A stretch of DNA of 64,000 nucleotides from Fodinibacter sp963695175 (GCA_963695175.1 CAVOGG010000002.1:594700-658699); one strand, 5' to 3'. Counted from the stretch's first letter, positions 34,004 through 44,736 are shown. The notes: a model not told the origin generated them from the sequence alone. Program-made: numbers and translations.

Positions 34004-35962
34004 GTGACACTGGGTCGCGCTGCGGCGAACGTTGGGCTGGGCCTCGTCCTCGTCGAGGGGGCGGTCAGCCTTGTCGCGGGTGCAGGCTCCGAGTTGAGCT
34101 GGCACCAGCTCATGGAAGGGTTCGTGGTCAGCAACACGTTCCTGGGGTTGGCGCTGGCCCTGGCCGGCTACCCCCTCGCGCGGGCCCGCCCGGAGAACCG
34201 GGTTGGCTGGCTACTGCTTGCCGGCGGGGTCGCCTACGCGTTCAGCGGTGCTGGCTTCGCCCTGTTGGCGTGGGGCTCCCACGGCGGGGAGTCCGCCCCC
34301 GGGTGGCGGGTACTCGCCGACCTGACCAGCCTCAGCTGGCCTCTCGCCGTGCTTGCTTTCGTCCCACTTGCCCTGCTCTTCTTCCCCGACGGGCACCTTC
34401 AGGGCCGGCGCTGGCTGTGGGCACCCGTCGCCATCGTGGGCGGTGCTCTGCTCTTCGAGGCGTTGGTGACCCTCGGCCGGCAGGACACGACCTCAGCCCT
34501 GCACGTGGATGGGTACCTGCGCCTGGCGTGGGTGGACGACAACACCCAGGGGCTCTGGCTGGCCATGGTCGTGCTCTCATTCTCCGGGTTCGCAGCCTGC
34601 TTTGTCTCCCTGCTGCAGCACCATCGGCGCGGCGACGAACGGTCTCGGCGTCAGATCCTGTGGCTGCTGCTCGCGACGATCATCGTGGGAGGCACCTACC
34701 TTGTCAGCGAGGTGGCGCACCTCGACAGCTGGGTGAACATCTTCGTCATCGCCCTGGTGCCCATCGCGATCGCCGTGGCAATCCTGCGGCACCAGCTGTT
34801 CGACATCCGCTTGGTTGTCTCGCGTTCACTGCTGTACCTGACGATGACCGCCCTGGTGGTCGCGGCGTACGTGCTGATCGTTGCCGGGACCGACCGCGCT
34901 CTCGCGGCACGAGTCCCGGTAGGGCCGCCGGTACTGGCCACGATGGCGATCGCATTGGCGTTCAACCCGGTTCGCGAGATTCTTCAGTCGCTGATCGACC
35001 GGGCCTTCTACGGGATGCGGCAGGACCCCGTCCGGGCCTTCGCCGAGATCGGTTCCAGCCTGGGACAGGCCGGCCTGACCGGGGTGCTCCAAGTGCTCTG
35101 CAACTCCCTGCATTTTCCTTGGGCCGTCATCGAAGTGGACGGAGGTGCGCTCGCCGCCTATGGCCCGATGGATGGGCTCGGGTATGCGGTGCCCCTCGAC
35201 TTGGGCGAGCGCGTCGGTCGCCTGACCGTAGGTCTGCGCCGTGGCGAGCAGGCAATCGCCCGGCGCGATGAGGAGCTCCTCGGACTCGTGAGCGGTTCAT
35301 TGTCCGTCGCCGTTCAGGCCAACAAGCTCGCTGAGGACCTGGAGTCGGCGCGGCTCGCGCTCGTCACGGCCCGTGAGGAGGAACGCCGCCGCCTTGGCCG
35401 TGACCTGCACGACGGTCTGGGGCCCGTGCTCACCGGGGTGACCCTGCTCGGTGATGCCGCCCGCCGAATCGTCGAGACGGACCCGAAAGGTGCCGCTTCC
35501 CTGCTCGCTGAGATGGGCCTGCAAACCACTGCCGCGGTTAACGAGATCCGTCGGCTGGCCAGCGAACTGAGGCCGCCCGCACTGGACTCATTGGGGTTGG
35601 TCGGCGCGCTGGAACAGCACGCGAGAATGCTGGAGCCGATCCACGTCAGCGTGTACGGCAGCCTGCCGCCGCTTCCAGTGGCCATCGAGGTCGCCGCCTA
35701 CCGCATCGCAACGGAGGCGTTGACGAACGCGGTCAGGCACTCCTCGGCGACGTCGGTCAATGTCCGGCTCGACTCGAGCCCATCGCACGTCCACCTTTGT
35801 GTGACCGACAACGGATCCAGCGTCAACGGCTCCTGGGTGAAGGGTGTTGGTCTGACGTCCATGCATGAACGTGCCACTGAGCTCGGTGGCACCTTCGTGG
35901 CTGGGCCAGCGGCCGATGGCGGCCGGGTCGAGGCCGCCATTCCCCGGGAAGGTAGAGGGTGA
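34004..35962 (+). CDS. Sensor histidine kinase, NarL/DesK-type
   Basis: About 652 residues from a GTG at 34004 (AAGGG just before). Roughly ten transmembrane helices occupy residues 1-330. A GAF-like region follows. The dimerisation box RRLGRDLHDGLGPVLTGVTL carries the phosphorylated His, and the ATPase has EALTNAVRHSSA and VTDNGS with VGLTSMHERATELGG. The HisKA_3 type pairs with LuxR-type regulators, and the stop overlaps the GTG of the regulator gene by TGA/GTGA. The signal is unknown; the multi-helix sensor suggests a membrane or lipid cue. Confidence 0.92.
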   Translation: MTLGRAAANVGLGLVLVEGAVSLVAGAGSELSWHQLMEGFVVSNTFLGLALALAGYPLARARPENRVGWLLLAGGVAYAFSGAGFALLAWGSHGGESAPGWRVLADLTSLSWPLAVLAFVPLALLFFPDGHLQGRRWLWAPVAIVGGALLFEALVTLGRQDTTSALHVDGYLRLAWVDDNTQGLWLAMVVLSFSGFAACFVSLLQHHRRGDERSRRQILWLLLATIIVGGTYLVSEVAHLDSWVNIFVIALVPIAIAVAILRHQLFDIRLVVSRSLLYLTMTALVVAAYVLIVAGTDRALAARVPVGPPVLATMAIALAFNPVREILQSLIDRAFYGMRQDPVRAFAEIGSSLGQAGLTGVLQVLCNSLHFPWAVIEVDGGALAAYGPMDGLGYAVPLDLGERVGRLTVGLRRGEQAIARRDEELLGLVSGSLSVAVQANKLAEDLESARLALVTAREEERRRLGRDLHDGLGPVLTGVTLLGDAARRIVETDPKGAASLLAEMGLQTTAAVNEIRRLASELRPPALDSLGLVGALEQHARMLEPIHVSVYGSLPPLPVAIEVAAYRIATEALTNAVRHSSATSVNVRLDSSPSHVHLCVTDNGSSVNGSWVKGVGLTSMHERATELGGTFVAGPAADGGRVEAAIPREGRG

Positions 35963-36594
35963 AGATTCGCGTCGCGATCGCCGATGACCACGCCCTAGTG
36001 CGTGAGGGTCTGCGATCCCTGATCGCGGCCGTTGCAGACCTTGAGCTGGTTGCCTCCTGCAGCGGTGCGCGCGAAGCCGTCCGAGCGGCCGTCGTGGAAC
36101 GGCCAGACGTCCTCGTCCTTGACGTCAACATGCCGGACGGCTCAGGCGTCGACGTCGCCCGCCAAGTGCGCCGAGTCTCACCGGACACGGCAATCCTGAT
36201 GCTGACGATGTACGACGATGACGCCCTGGTCTTTGCCGCCATGAGGGCTGGCGCGAGGGGCTATGTCCTCAAGGGAGCCGATCCCGAAGAGGTCGTCCGG
36301 GCGATCCAGGCAGTGGCCTCCGGCAACGCCATATTCGGCCCGGGTGTGGCCGCCCGCGCCCTGGCCTACCTATCAGGTCCGACCAAGGAACCAGCCTTCC
36401 CCAAACTGACAGCACGCGAACGCGAGGTTCTCGACCTAATCGCGTCCGGACTCGACAACACCACCATCGCAGCTCGGCTCACGGTCGCCCCGAGCACCGT
36501 GGGCAACCACATCACCAGCATCTTCGCCAAGATCCAAGCGGCATCCCGGCCCGAGGCCATCGTGAAGGCGCGAGACGCCGGTATGGGGCTTTGA
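35959..36594 (+). CDS. NarL/LuxR-type response regulator
   Basis: 211 residues. The receiver domain has Asp9/Asp10, phosphorylated Asp55 in LVLDVNMPDG and Lys in YVLKGADP. The C-terminal LuxR helix-turn-helix is LTAREREVLDLIASGLDNTTIAARLTVAPSTVGNHITSIFAKI. It is coupled by overlap to the kinase gene and forms a complete two-component pair. Targets are unknown; the divergent membrane-protein gene at 33839 is the nearest candidate. Confidence 0.94.
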   Translation: MKIRVAIADDHALVREGLRSLIAAVADLELVASCSGAREAVRAAVVERPDVLVLDVNMPDGSGVDVARQVRRVSPDTAILMLTMYDDDALVFAAMRAGARGYVLKGADPEEVVRAIQAVASGNAIFGPGVAARALAYLSGPTKEPAFPKLTAREREVLDLIASGLDNTTIAARLTVAPSTVGNHITSIFAKIQAASRPEAIVKARDAGMGL

Positions 36595-36650
36595 CCTGTC
36601 GGCTGTCGGTTCCGAACCCGCCACTGGCGCCGAACGAATCGTGCCTGCAA

Positions 36651-36666
36651 GCGGCGCAGAGACGCA
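36651..36666 (+). repeat. Dispersed oriented repeat, copy 14
   Basis: GCGGCGCAGAGACGCA, 14 of 16. TGCA lies on both sides and GCG/CGC pair inside. Confidence 0.8.
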
Positions 36667-36732
36667 TGCACCCGCAGCACCAGTCCGCTTCCGAGGTCGC
36701 CGAGACGGCCGAGGTCGTCGAGTCGAGCGTCT

Positions 36733-37257
36733 TCATTCGGAACGGGCCAAGGGTGGCTTTCGGTCCCGAAGGTCGTCCGCACCGCCGGGGGTCTGTCGGC
36801 GCCACTCTCGCCAGGTCAGCCAAACAATCAGTGCATCGAAGATCGTGAGGACCGTGAGCCCGAACGTTGGGGACAGAACCAAGCGGTACAGCTGGTAGAC
36901 GATGAAGACCAGCAGGAAGGCGATCATCGAAGGGTAGGCCCATGCCTGATTGCGCAGCAGCGCGACAACCAGCACGATCTTGATGATGCCGTGCAGCAGG
37001 AGATAGACCGCCGCGAAGGTCACCGCTGAACCGGTCAGGCCGTGGGCGTAGCGGAGCAGGTGCCGGGCGATGAAGTCGTTGGAGTCCTCGGACAGCTCGT
37101 GCTGGGTCAATCTGGCCACGAGCCGGTCGATCGTTGCGGGGGTGATGGCGAACAGGAGCAGGCCGCCGATGGTCTCGAGGAGGCCGTCGAGCCCCTTGAG
37201 GATGATCCCTATCTCAAAGATCCGGTCGAGCGGGTCTCGTGCCCGAAAACGGCTCAT
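36733..37257 (-). CDS. DUF2127 membrane protein
   Basis: 174 residues from ATG 37257 (an ATG at 37284 is also possible). Four hydrophobic segments. The start RDPLDRIFEIGIILKGLDGLLETIGGLLL and the mid-block LHGIIKIVLVVALLRNQAWAYP are characteristic of DUF2127, a family of unknown function. It is divergent from the YkvA-like gene. Both lie between repeat copies 14 and 15. Confidence 0.85.
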   Translation of the reverse strand: MSRFRARDPLDRIFEIGIILKGLDGLLETIGGLLLFAITPATIDRLVARLTQHELSEDSNDFIARHLLRYAHGLTGSAVTFAAVYLLLHGIIKIVLVVALLRNQAWAYPSMIAFLLVFIVYQLYRLVLSPTFGLTVLTIFDALIVWLTWREWRRQTPGGADDLRDRKPPLARSE

Positions 37258-37503
37258 GCTGGGGGATCCGAGGCGTCGATCCACCCGGGCGCTCTGTCCC
37301 GCGGCCTGCGGGGTGGCGCCGCCGGGTCATGACCTGACACGGCACATGACGCTGACGGTCGCGGAGGAGCATCCACAGCGTCAAGGTAGACCCTCGCCAC
37401 GACCACCGGATTCGGCCCGAGCAAGCCCGTGACCCTTCCGGTAGTCGTCAGTGACATGACTCTGCGCGACTCCACCGCCAGCGCGTCAGTTACGGTCGGG
37501 ACC

Positions 37504-37914
37504 ATGGAGCGCGTCCTCCTCATAGCAGGTGCCGCGTTGATGCTGTGGGCACTCAGCTGCCTGTTGATGATGCTCTTTGCGTCGCGGCTCCCGAACGGCC
37601 TGATGAAGCAGGTGGCTGAGTTCCTCCCCGCCTGCGTCACAACCGCGAGAACCCTGCGCACGGACCCACTGGTGCCGCGGCGGGCCAAGATCGCCCTGCT
37701 CATCGCGGTGCTATGGGTCATCTCCCCGATCGACCTCCTGCCAGAGTTCCTCCCGGTCATCGGCCCGCTCGACGACGTGCTGGCCGTGATCCTGCTGCTG
37801 CGCTACGCCGCGAGAAGCATCCCCCGCACCACCCTCCTCGCCGCCTGGCCGAGCGACCCCACACTGCTCGAACGCCTCCTCGGCCCCGATCGAGGAGTCA
37901 CAACGAAGAACTGA
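37504..37914 (+). CDS. YkvA-like DUF1232 membrane protein
   Basis: 136 residues from ATG 37504 (ATG 37456 or 37429 would lengthen it). N-terminal helix MERVLLIAGAALMLWALSCLLMMLF, then the DUF1232 signature VPRRAKIALLIAVLWVISPIDLLPEFLPVIGPLDDVLAVILLLRY. The family is widespread and of unknown function. Divergent from the DUF2127 gene. Confidence 0.85.
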   Translation: MERVLLIAGAALMLWALSCLLMMLFASRLPNGLMKQVAEFLPACVTTARTLRTDPLVPRRAKIALLIAVLWVISPIDLLPEFLPVIGPLDDVLAVILLLRYAARSIPRTTLLAAWPSDPTLLERLLGPDRGVTTKN

Positions 37915-38027
37915 CATCCCCGGGACACCCAAATCCGCTCATCAGCCGCCTCCCGCGATCGCGTTACCAGTGGCGGCGCGCGGCACGATGAGGCTTCGGC
38001 CGCCCGGTCCGCGTTCGGGTGCCGCCC

Positions 38028-38195
38028 TCATCCGGTCGGGTCGTGCCGCTCGATTCGTGCCAGGACATGTTCGCGCGGCGGCGCGTGCCCGTGTTCCTGC
38101 TCCACATGGGTGACCAGCGCATTCGCAAGCTGGTCGGCGTTGTCGCCCGAGAAGGTCTGCTTGCAACGCGGGCACCGCACCACGAACGTGTCCAT
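38028..38195 (-). CDS. Small C2H2-like zinc-finger protein, 55 residues
   Basis: MDTFVVRCPRCKQTFSGDN opens with CxxC; later TH and EHGH supply two His residues (LVTHVEQEHGH), giving a plausible C-C-H-H zinc site. The rest is a charged helix. The frame is clean from ATG to TGA with normal codon use, but no strong ribosome-binding site. Convergent with the YkvA-like gene. Its 5' region overlaps a GTCTCAGCGG element that is the inverted partner of repeat copy 15. Confidence 0.6.
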   Translation of the reverse strand: MDTFVVRCPRCKQTFSGDNADQLANALVTHVEQEHGHAPPREHVLARIERHDPTG

Positions 38196-38270
38196 GCGCG
38201 ACAGTCTCAGCGGTTCTTACCAACGGTGCACCCGAGAGGGTGCTCGCCGGCCGTTGTCAGGGCTGGTCGG

Positions 38271-38286
38271 GTGCCGTAGAGACGCA
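38271..38286 (+). repeat. Dispersed oriented repeat, copy 15
   Basis: GTGCCGTAGAGACGCA, 12 of 16. An inverted partner GTCTCAGCGG lies about 60-70 bases upstream (near 38203-38215). Confidence 0.7.
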
Positions 38287-38325
38287 CAACAGGCACTGGG
38301 TGCACTGGGCGCCACCTCCGGGGAC

Positions 38326-38691
38326 GTGGACCAGGTTCCTGACCAACTTCGACGCCGGCTCGCCCGCGTGGGACCTGACGGCGAGGCCATCGAGGTTCTG
38401 GCCGCCCGCCGCGGGCTGATGATGCGCCACGATGCCGGGGGAAGTGGTGCCGGTGGCGGAGACAGCATCCTGGGCGCAATCGCATACTTCGTCCTCGAGC
38501 TGCTCGTCACCCTGCTCCTCAACATATTCCTGGAGGCCGCCGCGACTGGGCGCCCGTGGAAGGTCAAGGCGTACCGACTGTGCGGCCCCTTTCCGCGCCG
38601 GATCCACCCAGAACGCCTCCCGGAGGGCGTCGAACCCGAAGAGCGGATGGTGGAACTCCTCGACGAACTTGCCCCATCCACAACGCCCTGA
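38326..38691 (+). CDS. Hypothetical protein with one membrane helix
   Basis: 121 residues from a GTG at 38326. The N-terminal 50 residues are charged; a hydrophobic helix follows (AIAYFVLELLVTLLLNIFLEA), then a basic tail with WKVKAYRLCGPFPRRIHPERLPEG. The first frame position is uncertain and an ATG at about 38419 is an alternative. Function unknown. It starts about 40 bp after repeat copy 15. Confidence 0.55.
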   Translation: MDQVPDQLRRRLARVGPDGEAIEVLAARRGLMMRHDAGGSGAGGGDSILGAIAYFVLELLVTLLLNIFLEAAATGRPWKVKAYRLCGPFPRRIHPERLPEGVEPEERMVELLDELAPSTTP

Positions 38692-38991
38692 CTCTGACGT
38701 CTTCAGGCGAGATGCCTTGGTGTCGGCCGAATGGCTCGCGTCTGCCGCGTCCGTTCGACTTGCGCCGCAGAGAAGGCAGGTACGGGGTTGCTCGCAGGTA
38801 CGTCATTGGCGGCAGCTGCCTCCCCTCGAGCGGCACGGGCGTAGGTGCCGTTCGCTCACCCACTCGACGGCGCGCTGAGCTGCAGGCTGAGGGGCTCCCA
38901 GTTCCCACTCGCGTGCCCTGAGTCCTCGCCCGAGCGCGCAGGTCCCGGCATGTCCCGGCCCCGGAGACATGCCAGGGCCTAGCGTGTCCCC

Positions 38992-39633
38992 GTGAGACGC
39001 ACTCGGCTCCACCTCGCCGTTGCCGGGGTCCTCATGGTCGTCGTGGGTCTGCTCGTGCCGCTGCCGCCGGGCGCGCAGTGGACCGCCCACCTCCTGGTGG
39101 GCTGGATCGTCGGCGCGCTCGCCTTCTGCATCCCCCTGCTGCGCCTGGCCTTCCGGCTCGACGCATCCGCGACGGCCGACGTGCTCGAGAACGCCGAGGG
39201 TGGACGCACCGAGACCGACGTCATCGTCGTCATTGCCGCCCTCGCGAGCTTGGGGGCCGTGTGCCTGATGCTGCTCGGCAAGGGCAGCGGGGGCGCCGCC
39301 TCGGGCCGGGTCTTCGAGGGGCTCCTCAGCGTGCTCGCCGTGGGTGCGGGCTGGCTGGCCGTGCACTCGATCTACGTCCTGCGCTACGCCCGGCACTACC
39401 TCGTCAACGAGCCCGGCTGCATCGACTTCAACTGCGATGAGCCGCCGAGGCTGTCCGACTTCGCGTACCTGTCGTTCACCCTCGGCATGACCTACCAGGT
39501 CTCCGACACCGACCTGAAGACCCCCGCGGTGCGGCGCCTCGTGCTGCGGCACACCCTGCTCTCCTACCTGTTCGGCACGGTGATCGTCGCCGCTACGATC
39601 AACCTTGTGGTCGGGCTGGCCAGCTCGACCTGA
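38992..39633 (+). CDS. DUF1345 family membrane protein
   Basis: 213 residues from a GTG at 38992. Five hydrophobic segments are visible. RLHLAVAGVLMVVVGLLVPLP, ETDVIVVIAALASLGAVCLMLL and the block DFAYLSFTLGMTYQVSDTDL followed by RRLVLRHTLLSYLFGTVIVA are characteristic of DUF1345. The family is a predicted inner-membrane protein of unknown function. The start codon region happens to read GTGAGACGCA, which resembles the dispersed repeat but is probably chance. Confidence 0.88.
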   Translation: MRRTRLHLAVAGVLMVVVGLLVPLPPGAQWTAHLLVGWIVGALAFCIPLLRLAFRLDASATADVLENAEGGRTETDVIVVIAALASLGAVCLMLLGKGSGGAASGRVFEGLLSVLAVGAGWLAVHSIYVLRYARHYLVNEPGCIDFNCDEPPRLSDFAYLSFTLGMTYQVSDTDLKTPAVRRLVLRHTLLSYLFGTVIVAATINLVVGLASST

Positions 39634-40087
39634 CTCCCGGCCTGCCGGGCCGCCCGGAGTGCGACCGGATGCCGGTGGTCACGGGTGCGGACCGCGCCGG
39701 AATCGCTGAGCGCGGTGCCTTCCCTGGAGGTCGACCTGCGCATCGACTTCACCTTCACCGACCACGAGGAGACGTGGTCGATGGGGTCCGACGCGGCGTC
39801 CCCAACGCCCGCCGCGGCCCCCTCACCCGAGCCCAGCTCACCGTCTCAGGGCCCAAAGCGCCTTGGTCGGCGTGCTGCTCAACCCAGCGCCGGGGCGGGT
39901 CTCGCGCACGCCGGAACGATCGGCTGACCGGGCGGCGATTCAGAGCGGCTCTGGCGGCTGCACTGACTGTGACATGCCTCCACCCGTGACTTCTGGCTGA
40001 CGCCTGGCTTCGAGGCCTTTCAATAGTCGTACCGTTGAATCGGATCCTGGTGCGGCATCCGTCGCACCGCCATGGAGGTACGGGCAG
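39634..40087. other. Gene-free stretch (454 bp)
   Basis: A short frame at about 39700-39790 (VPSLEVDLRIDFTFTDHEETW) looks protein-like but ends in low-complexity sequence; possibly a remnant. A degenerate repeat-like GGCGGCGATTCAGAGCG is at 39931-39947. Confidence 0.35.
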
Positions 40088-41278
40088 ATGGGCACTCGTC
40101 GACTGGCGGCTGCGGCGGCGGCCGGTATCGTGCTCGCGCTCGGACTCGCGGCCTGCGGCTCCGAGGTGGAGGACACCGACGCCGATGAGTACGGCAGCTC
40201 CGGCGCCAGCAGCGTGAGACTCCCGGTGGCGGGCCCGGCCGGGCACTCGAAGCCCCGCGCGCGCGATCTCGGGATTGCCCCAGGGGTGCTTCCAGCGGGG
40301 CGCGTGGACGCCATCACGGATGTTCCAGGGGTGCGGGTGGGCCACTCGACGGTGATCCGTGGGGACAACGTCCGCACGGGGGTCACCGCGATTGTTCCGC
40401 ACAGCGGCAACGTCTTTCAGGACCAGGTGGCCGGTGCGGTCTACGTCGGCAACGCCTTCGGCAAGCTGGCTGGCTCAACCCAGGTCAACGAGCTCGGCAC
40501 CATCGAGACGCCCATCGTGCTGACCAACACCCTGGCCGTGGGCACCGCCGTCGACGCGGTGGTCCGCTACACGCTCGCGCAACCGGGCAACGAGAAGGTG
40601 CGATCTGTCAACGCGCTCGTCGGCGAGACGAACGACGGCGAGCTGAACGACATCCGCAGCCTGCCCGTGACGACGGCCGACGTCCTTGCCGCCATTCGCA
40701 CCGCGTCGACCGGGCCGGTCGCCGAGGGGTCGGTCGGGGCGGGAACCGGCACGATGTGTTTCGGCTGGAAGTGCGGCATCGGAACGTCCTCACGCAAGGT
40801 CCCCGGAGGTTACGCGGTGGGCGTGCTGGCGCAGACGAACTTCGGCGGGAACCTGACGATCGGCGGCGTGCCGATCTTCCGTTCACTTCAACCGCCTCCC
40901 GCACCGACTCCGCCCGGCGGCTCCTGCATGCTCGTGGTCGCCACCGACGCGCCGATCGACGCGCGCGACCTGAGCCGCCTGGCCGCGCGCGCGATCTTCG
41001 GGCTGGCGCGAACCGGCTCGGAGTACAGCAACGGCAGCGGCGACTACGCGATCGCGTTCACCACCTCGCCCCAGATGCGCACCCACTTCGGGGATACGAC
41101 GGCCAGGGCACGAAGGGTGCTGCCTCCCGACGCCATGTCCCCGTTCTTCGAAGCAGCGCTCGAGGCCACCGAGGAAGCCGTGTACAACTCCCTGTTCCAG
41201 GCGACCCCGATCACGTCGCGTGCCGGCACCGCGGCAGCGATCCCCATCGACCGGGTCCGCGCACTCCTGCATCGCTGA
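40088..41278 (+). CDS. P1 family (DmpA-like) peptidase, predicted lipoprotein
   Basis: 396 residues. A lipoprotein signal is clear: IVLALGLAACGSE with Cys23. The P1 domain follows: GVLPAGRVDAITDVPGVRVGHSTV, RTGVTAIVPHSGNV, and the self-cleavage/catalytic Ser279 in PPGGSCMLVVATDAPID. Family members cleave N-terminal residues from peptides, including D-residues and beta-peptides, after autoproteolysis into two chains. Export as a lipoprotein is notable, since many relatives are cytosolic. It stands 200 bp before a six-gene operon. Confidence 0.92.
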   Translation: MGTRRLAAAAAAGIVLALGLAACGSEVEDTDADEYGSSGASSVRLPVAGPAGHSKPRARDLGIAPGVLPAGRVDAITDVPGVRVGHSTVIRGDNVRTGVTAIVPHSGNVFQDQVAGAVYVGNAFGKLAGSTQVNELGTIETPIVLTNTLAVGTAVDAVVRYTLAQPGNEKVRSVNALVGETNDGELNDIRSLPVTTADVLAAIRTASTGPVAEGSVGAGTGTMCFGWKCGIGTSSRKVPGGYAVGVLAQTNFGGNLTIGGVPIFRSLQPPPAPTPPGGSCMLVVATDAPIDARDLSRLAARAIFGLARTGSEYSNGSGDYAIAFTTSPQMRTHFGDTTARARRVLPPDAMSPFFEAALEATEEAVYNSLFQATPITSRAGTAAAIPIDRVRALLHR

Positions 41279-41479
41279 AGCCATCCAGGGCGGGTAGAAG
41301 GGCGCTCTGCTCCTCCGACTTCAACGCGGGCAGCGACGGCTTCGGCTCCAACGAACCCACGAAGTGACGCCGTCGTGATACCGCCCGAGCGGGCGCTCTG
41401 AGACCAGGGTCACGCCCGGCAAGCGCGATCGGACCAGGCGCCTAAGCCTGCGCTAAGTCTGCTGACGTTGGCTGACCGC

Positions 41480-42733
41480 ATGACAGCAGACACCCTGACT
41501 CCACGGGCGGCGACGACAGACTTCCTCAACAAAGTGCCGGCCATCACCGCCACGTTCTGGCTCATCAAGATCCTCTCCACCACTATCGGTGAGACCTTCG
41601 CCGACTACCTCGCCGTCAACGTCGGGCTCGGCACCGCCGTGACCGACGGGGTGATGTTCGCCGTGCTGGCGCTCACCGTGTTCGCCCAGCTGCGCACCCG
41701 CAGCTACACCCCCTGGCTGTACTGGCTGACCGTGGTGCTGGTCAGCATCGTCGGCACCCAGATCACCGACTTCTTCACCGACCAGCTCGGCGTCAGCCTG
41801 TACGTCAGCACCGCCGTGTTCGCCGTCGTTCTTGCCGTGGTCTTCACGATCTGGTGGCGTCAGGAGCGGACCCTGGCCATCACCGCCATCGACTCCCCGC
41901 GCCGCGAACGGTTCTACTGGGCTGCGGTGCTCGTCACCTTCGCGCTCGGCACCGCCGGCGGCGACCTGGCGACCGAGGCGCTCTCGCTCGGCTTCCGGGT
42001 CGGCGTGCTGCTCTTCGGCGGCCTGATCCTCGCGACCTGGGTTGCGAAGAAGCTCGGGATGAACGCCGTGCTCGCCTTCTGGATCGCCTACGTGCTCACC
42101 CGCCCGCTCGGCGCCTCACTCGGCGACCTGCTCACCCAGGACCGCGCGTACGGCGGTCTCGGTCTCGGCGCCAGCGTGACCAGCCTGCTCTTCCTCACCG
42201 TGATCGTCGTGCTCGTCGCCCGTGAGCAGGTCCTGGTGAACCGGCACGGCATCCGCAGCAAGGGCGACGCGCCCGCGGTCAGCCCCCGGCGTGACTACGC
42301 CTGGGCCGCCATCGGTGCCGGCGCCGTCATCGGAGTCGCAGCACTGCTCGCCCCGCCCCTGGCCGCACCCGCGGCCGAGGCGTCCCCCCCGGCGACCCCG
42401 GGCAGCTCCGCCGCGGCATCCGCCCCCGCGAAGGACACCACCTCACCCCTGGGCAACCTCCAGCCGTTCTCGGTGATCGTCGACGACGTCGCAGCCTCGG
42501 TGAACAAGGGTGACCTGGCCGCAGGTCGCACCCGCATCAAGGATCTCGAGGTGGCCTGGGACGACGCCGAGGCCGCCATCAAGCCGGCCTCGCCGAGCGA
42601 CTGGCACACGATGGACTCCGCCATCGACGACGCCCTCACCGCAGTTCGGGCCACCCCGCCCTCGAAGGCCGACTCCGCCGCGGCCCTGTCACGCCTGCGG
42701 CGGGTCATCGTCACACTGGAGCAGAAGAAGTAG
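41480..42733 (+). CDS. COG4705-like polytopic membrane protein
   Basis: 417 residues. Eight or more helices in repeated pattern: the LIKILSTTIGETFADYLAVNVGLG block and its inexact echo LVTFALGTAGGDLATEALSLG indicate an internal duplication. After about residue 280 a hydrophobic helix, an Ala/Pro/Ser linker and a soluble domain of about 100 residues follow (VDDVAASVNKGDLAAGRTRIKDLE). The family (COG4705) is of unknown function. First gene of an operon with a two-component system, PAP2 phosphatase, deacetylase and lipoprotein. Confidence 0.8.
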   Translation: MTADTLTPRAATTDFLNKVPAITATFWLIKILSTTIGETFADYLAVNVGLGTAVTDGVMFAVLALTVFAQLRTRSYTPWLYWLTVVLVSIVGTQITDFFTDQLGVSLYVSTAVFAVVLAVVFTIWWRQERTLAITAIDSPRRERFYWAAVLVTFALGTAGGDLATEALSLGFRVGVLLFGGLILATWVAKKLGMNAVLAFWIAYVLTRPLGASLGDLLTQDRAYGGLGLGASVTSLLFLTVIVVLVAREQVLVNRHGIRSKGDAPAVSPRRDYAWAAIGAGAVIGVAALLAPPLAAPAAEASPPATPGSSAAASAPAKDTTSPLGNLQPFSVIVDDVAASVNKGDLAAGRTRIKDLEVAWDDAEAAIKPASPSDWHTMDSAIDDALTAVRATPPSKADSAAALSRLRRVIVTLEQKK

Positions 42734-42757
42734 GTGAACCAGGAGGGAGCACCGGTC

Positions 42758-43431
<674 letters not shown>

Positions 43432-43435
<4 letters not shown>

Positions 43436-44736
43436 GGCCCCGCTCGCTCACCGCACGCCTGTGCCTGGCCCTGTCGGCGTCAACCCTGGTCGTCGCCTCT
43501 CTCGCCGGAATCTGGTCCTACCAACACGCCTTGGCCGAGGCCCGCAACCTGCAGGACGACGTGCTGCGCCAAGTGGGCGCCATCGTCGCGACGTCGACCA
43601 GCCCGCCCCAGGACGTGACCACCGACCAAGGGCCGATCAGCGACACGGCCTCCGACCTCGACGTGACCTCACTGGCTGACGCCGGGCTGGCAGCATCGAC
43701 TCCCCCAGGGCTGGTCACCACTACCGTCGGCGAAGAGGAGCGACGCCTCTACGTCGTGCCACGGGGCAGTGGTGGCCCGGTCGTCGTGTCGCAGCCCACC
43801 GCCGCCCGCGACGAGATCGCCCACCAGAACGCGCTGTCCGCGGTGCTCCCGCTGCTGCTGCTCATCCCGGTGCTGCTGCTCGCGATCGTGCTCAGCGTCC
43901 GCGGCGTCCTCCGACCGGTCAACCGGCTCGCCGACGACATCGGCACCCGGGCTGCCCGCGACCTCGGCCCGGTCGACGTCGACGCCGGCCCGACCGAGCT
44001 GCGCGGCTTCCTGCACGCACTCAACACTCAGTTCGCCCGCACCCAGGACGCGGTCGACCACGAGCGCCTGTTCATCGCCCAGGCCGCTCACGAGCTGCGC
44101 ACCCCGCTCACGGCGATGTCGCTGCAGCTCGAGAACGCCGTCGCCGCCTCCGACGAGGCGCACGTGCGCGCCCGGCTCGCCGAGCTGCGCGGCGGGGTGG
44201 GCCGATCCCGGCATCTGATCGACCAGCTGCTCGAGCTGGCCCGCGCCCAGGCCCGCACCACCCTCTACCGGACCGAGGCCTTCGCCGCCGTCCTTCGGAA
44301 CGTGCTCGGCGAGGTCCTCCCCCTCGCCGACCAGCACCGCGTCACGCTCGAGTTGCGGCCCGGGGCTGAACTGCAGGTCCAGGTGCCCACCCCCGCGACG
44401 ACCTCGGTGCTGCGCAACCTGCTGGACAACGCGATCCGCTACAGCCCACCCGGCGGAACGGTCACGGTCGACGCGAGCCGTGGCGACGGCATCCTGGTGA
44501 TGACGGTCGAGGACCGCGGGCCGGGGCTGCGCGACCCCGAAGCGGCGGTGCGGCCGTTCACCCGGGAGGGGAACCAGCACCGGCCCGGTAGCGGGCTGGG
44601 GCTGGCGATCGTCACCGAGCTCGTCCACCACGTCGGCGGCAGCCTCCAGATCACCTCCAGCACCCAACCACCCACCGGCACCAGCGTCCGCGTCCAGATC
44701 CCCGTCACCACCACCGAAGGAACGTCCACCCCGTGA
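43432..44736 (+). CDS. Sensor histidine kinase (HisKA type)
   Basis: 434 residues. Two transmembrane helices (about 12-30 and 150-172) flank an extracytoplasmic sensor of about 115 residues; a HAMP-like region follows. H-box AAHELRTPLTAMSLQLENAV, N-box NLLDNAIRYSPPGG, G1 VEDRGPGL and G2 GSGLGLAIV are all present. It overlaps the regulator gene at its start and the PAP2 gene at its end, so all are translated together. The signal is unknown. Confidence 0.95.

Noticed and set aside
38992..39001. GTGAGACGCA at the start of the DUF1345 gene as a 24th repeat copy
   Set aside because: It is the start codon and first codons of a well-supported gene, lacks the GCGGCG half and is probably chance.
29513..41371. 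Weak repeat-like sequences near 29514, 32047, 39931 and 41359
   Set aside because: Each matches only about 10-12 positions or needs gaps. They may be decayed copies but are not counted.
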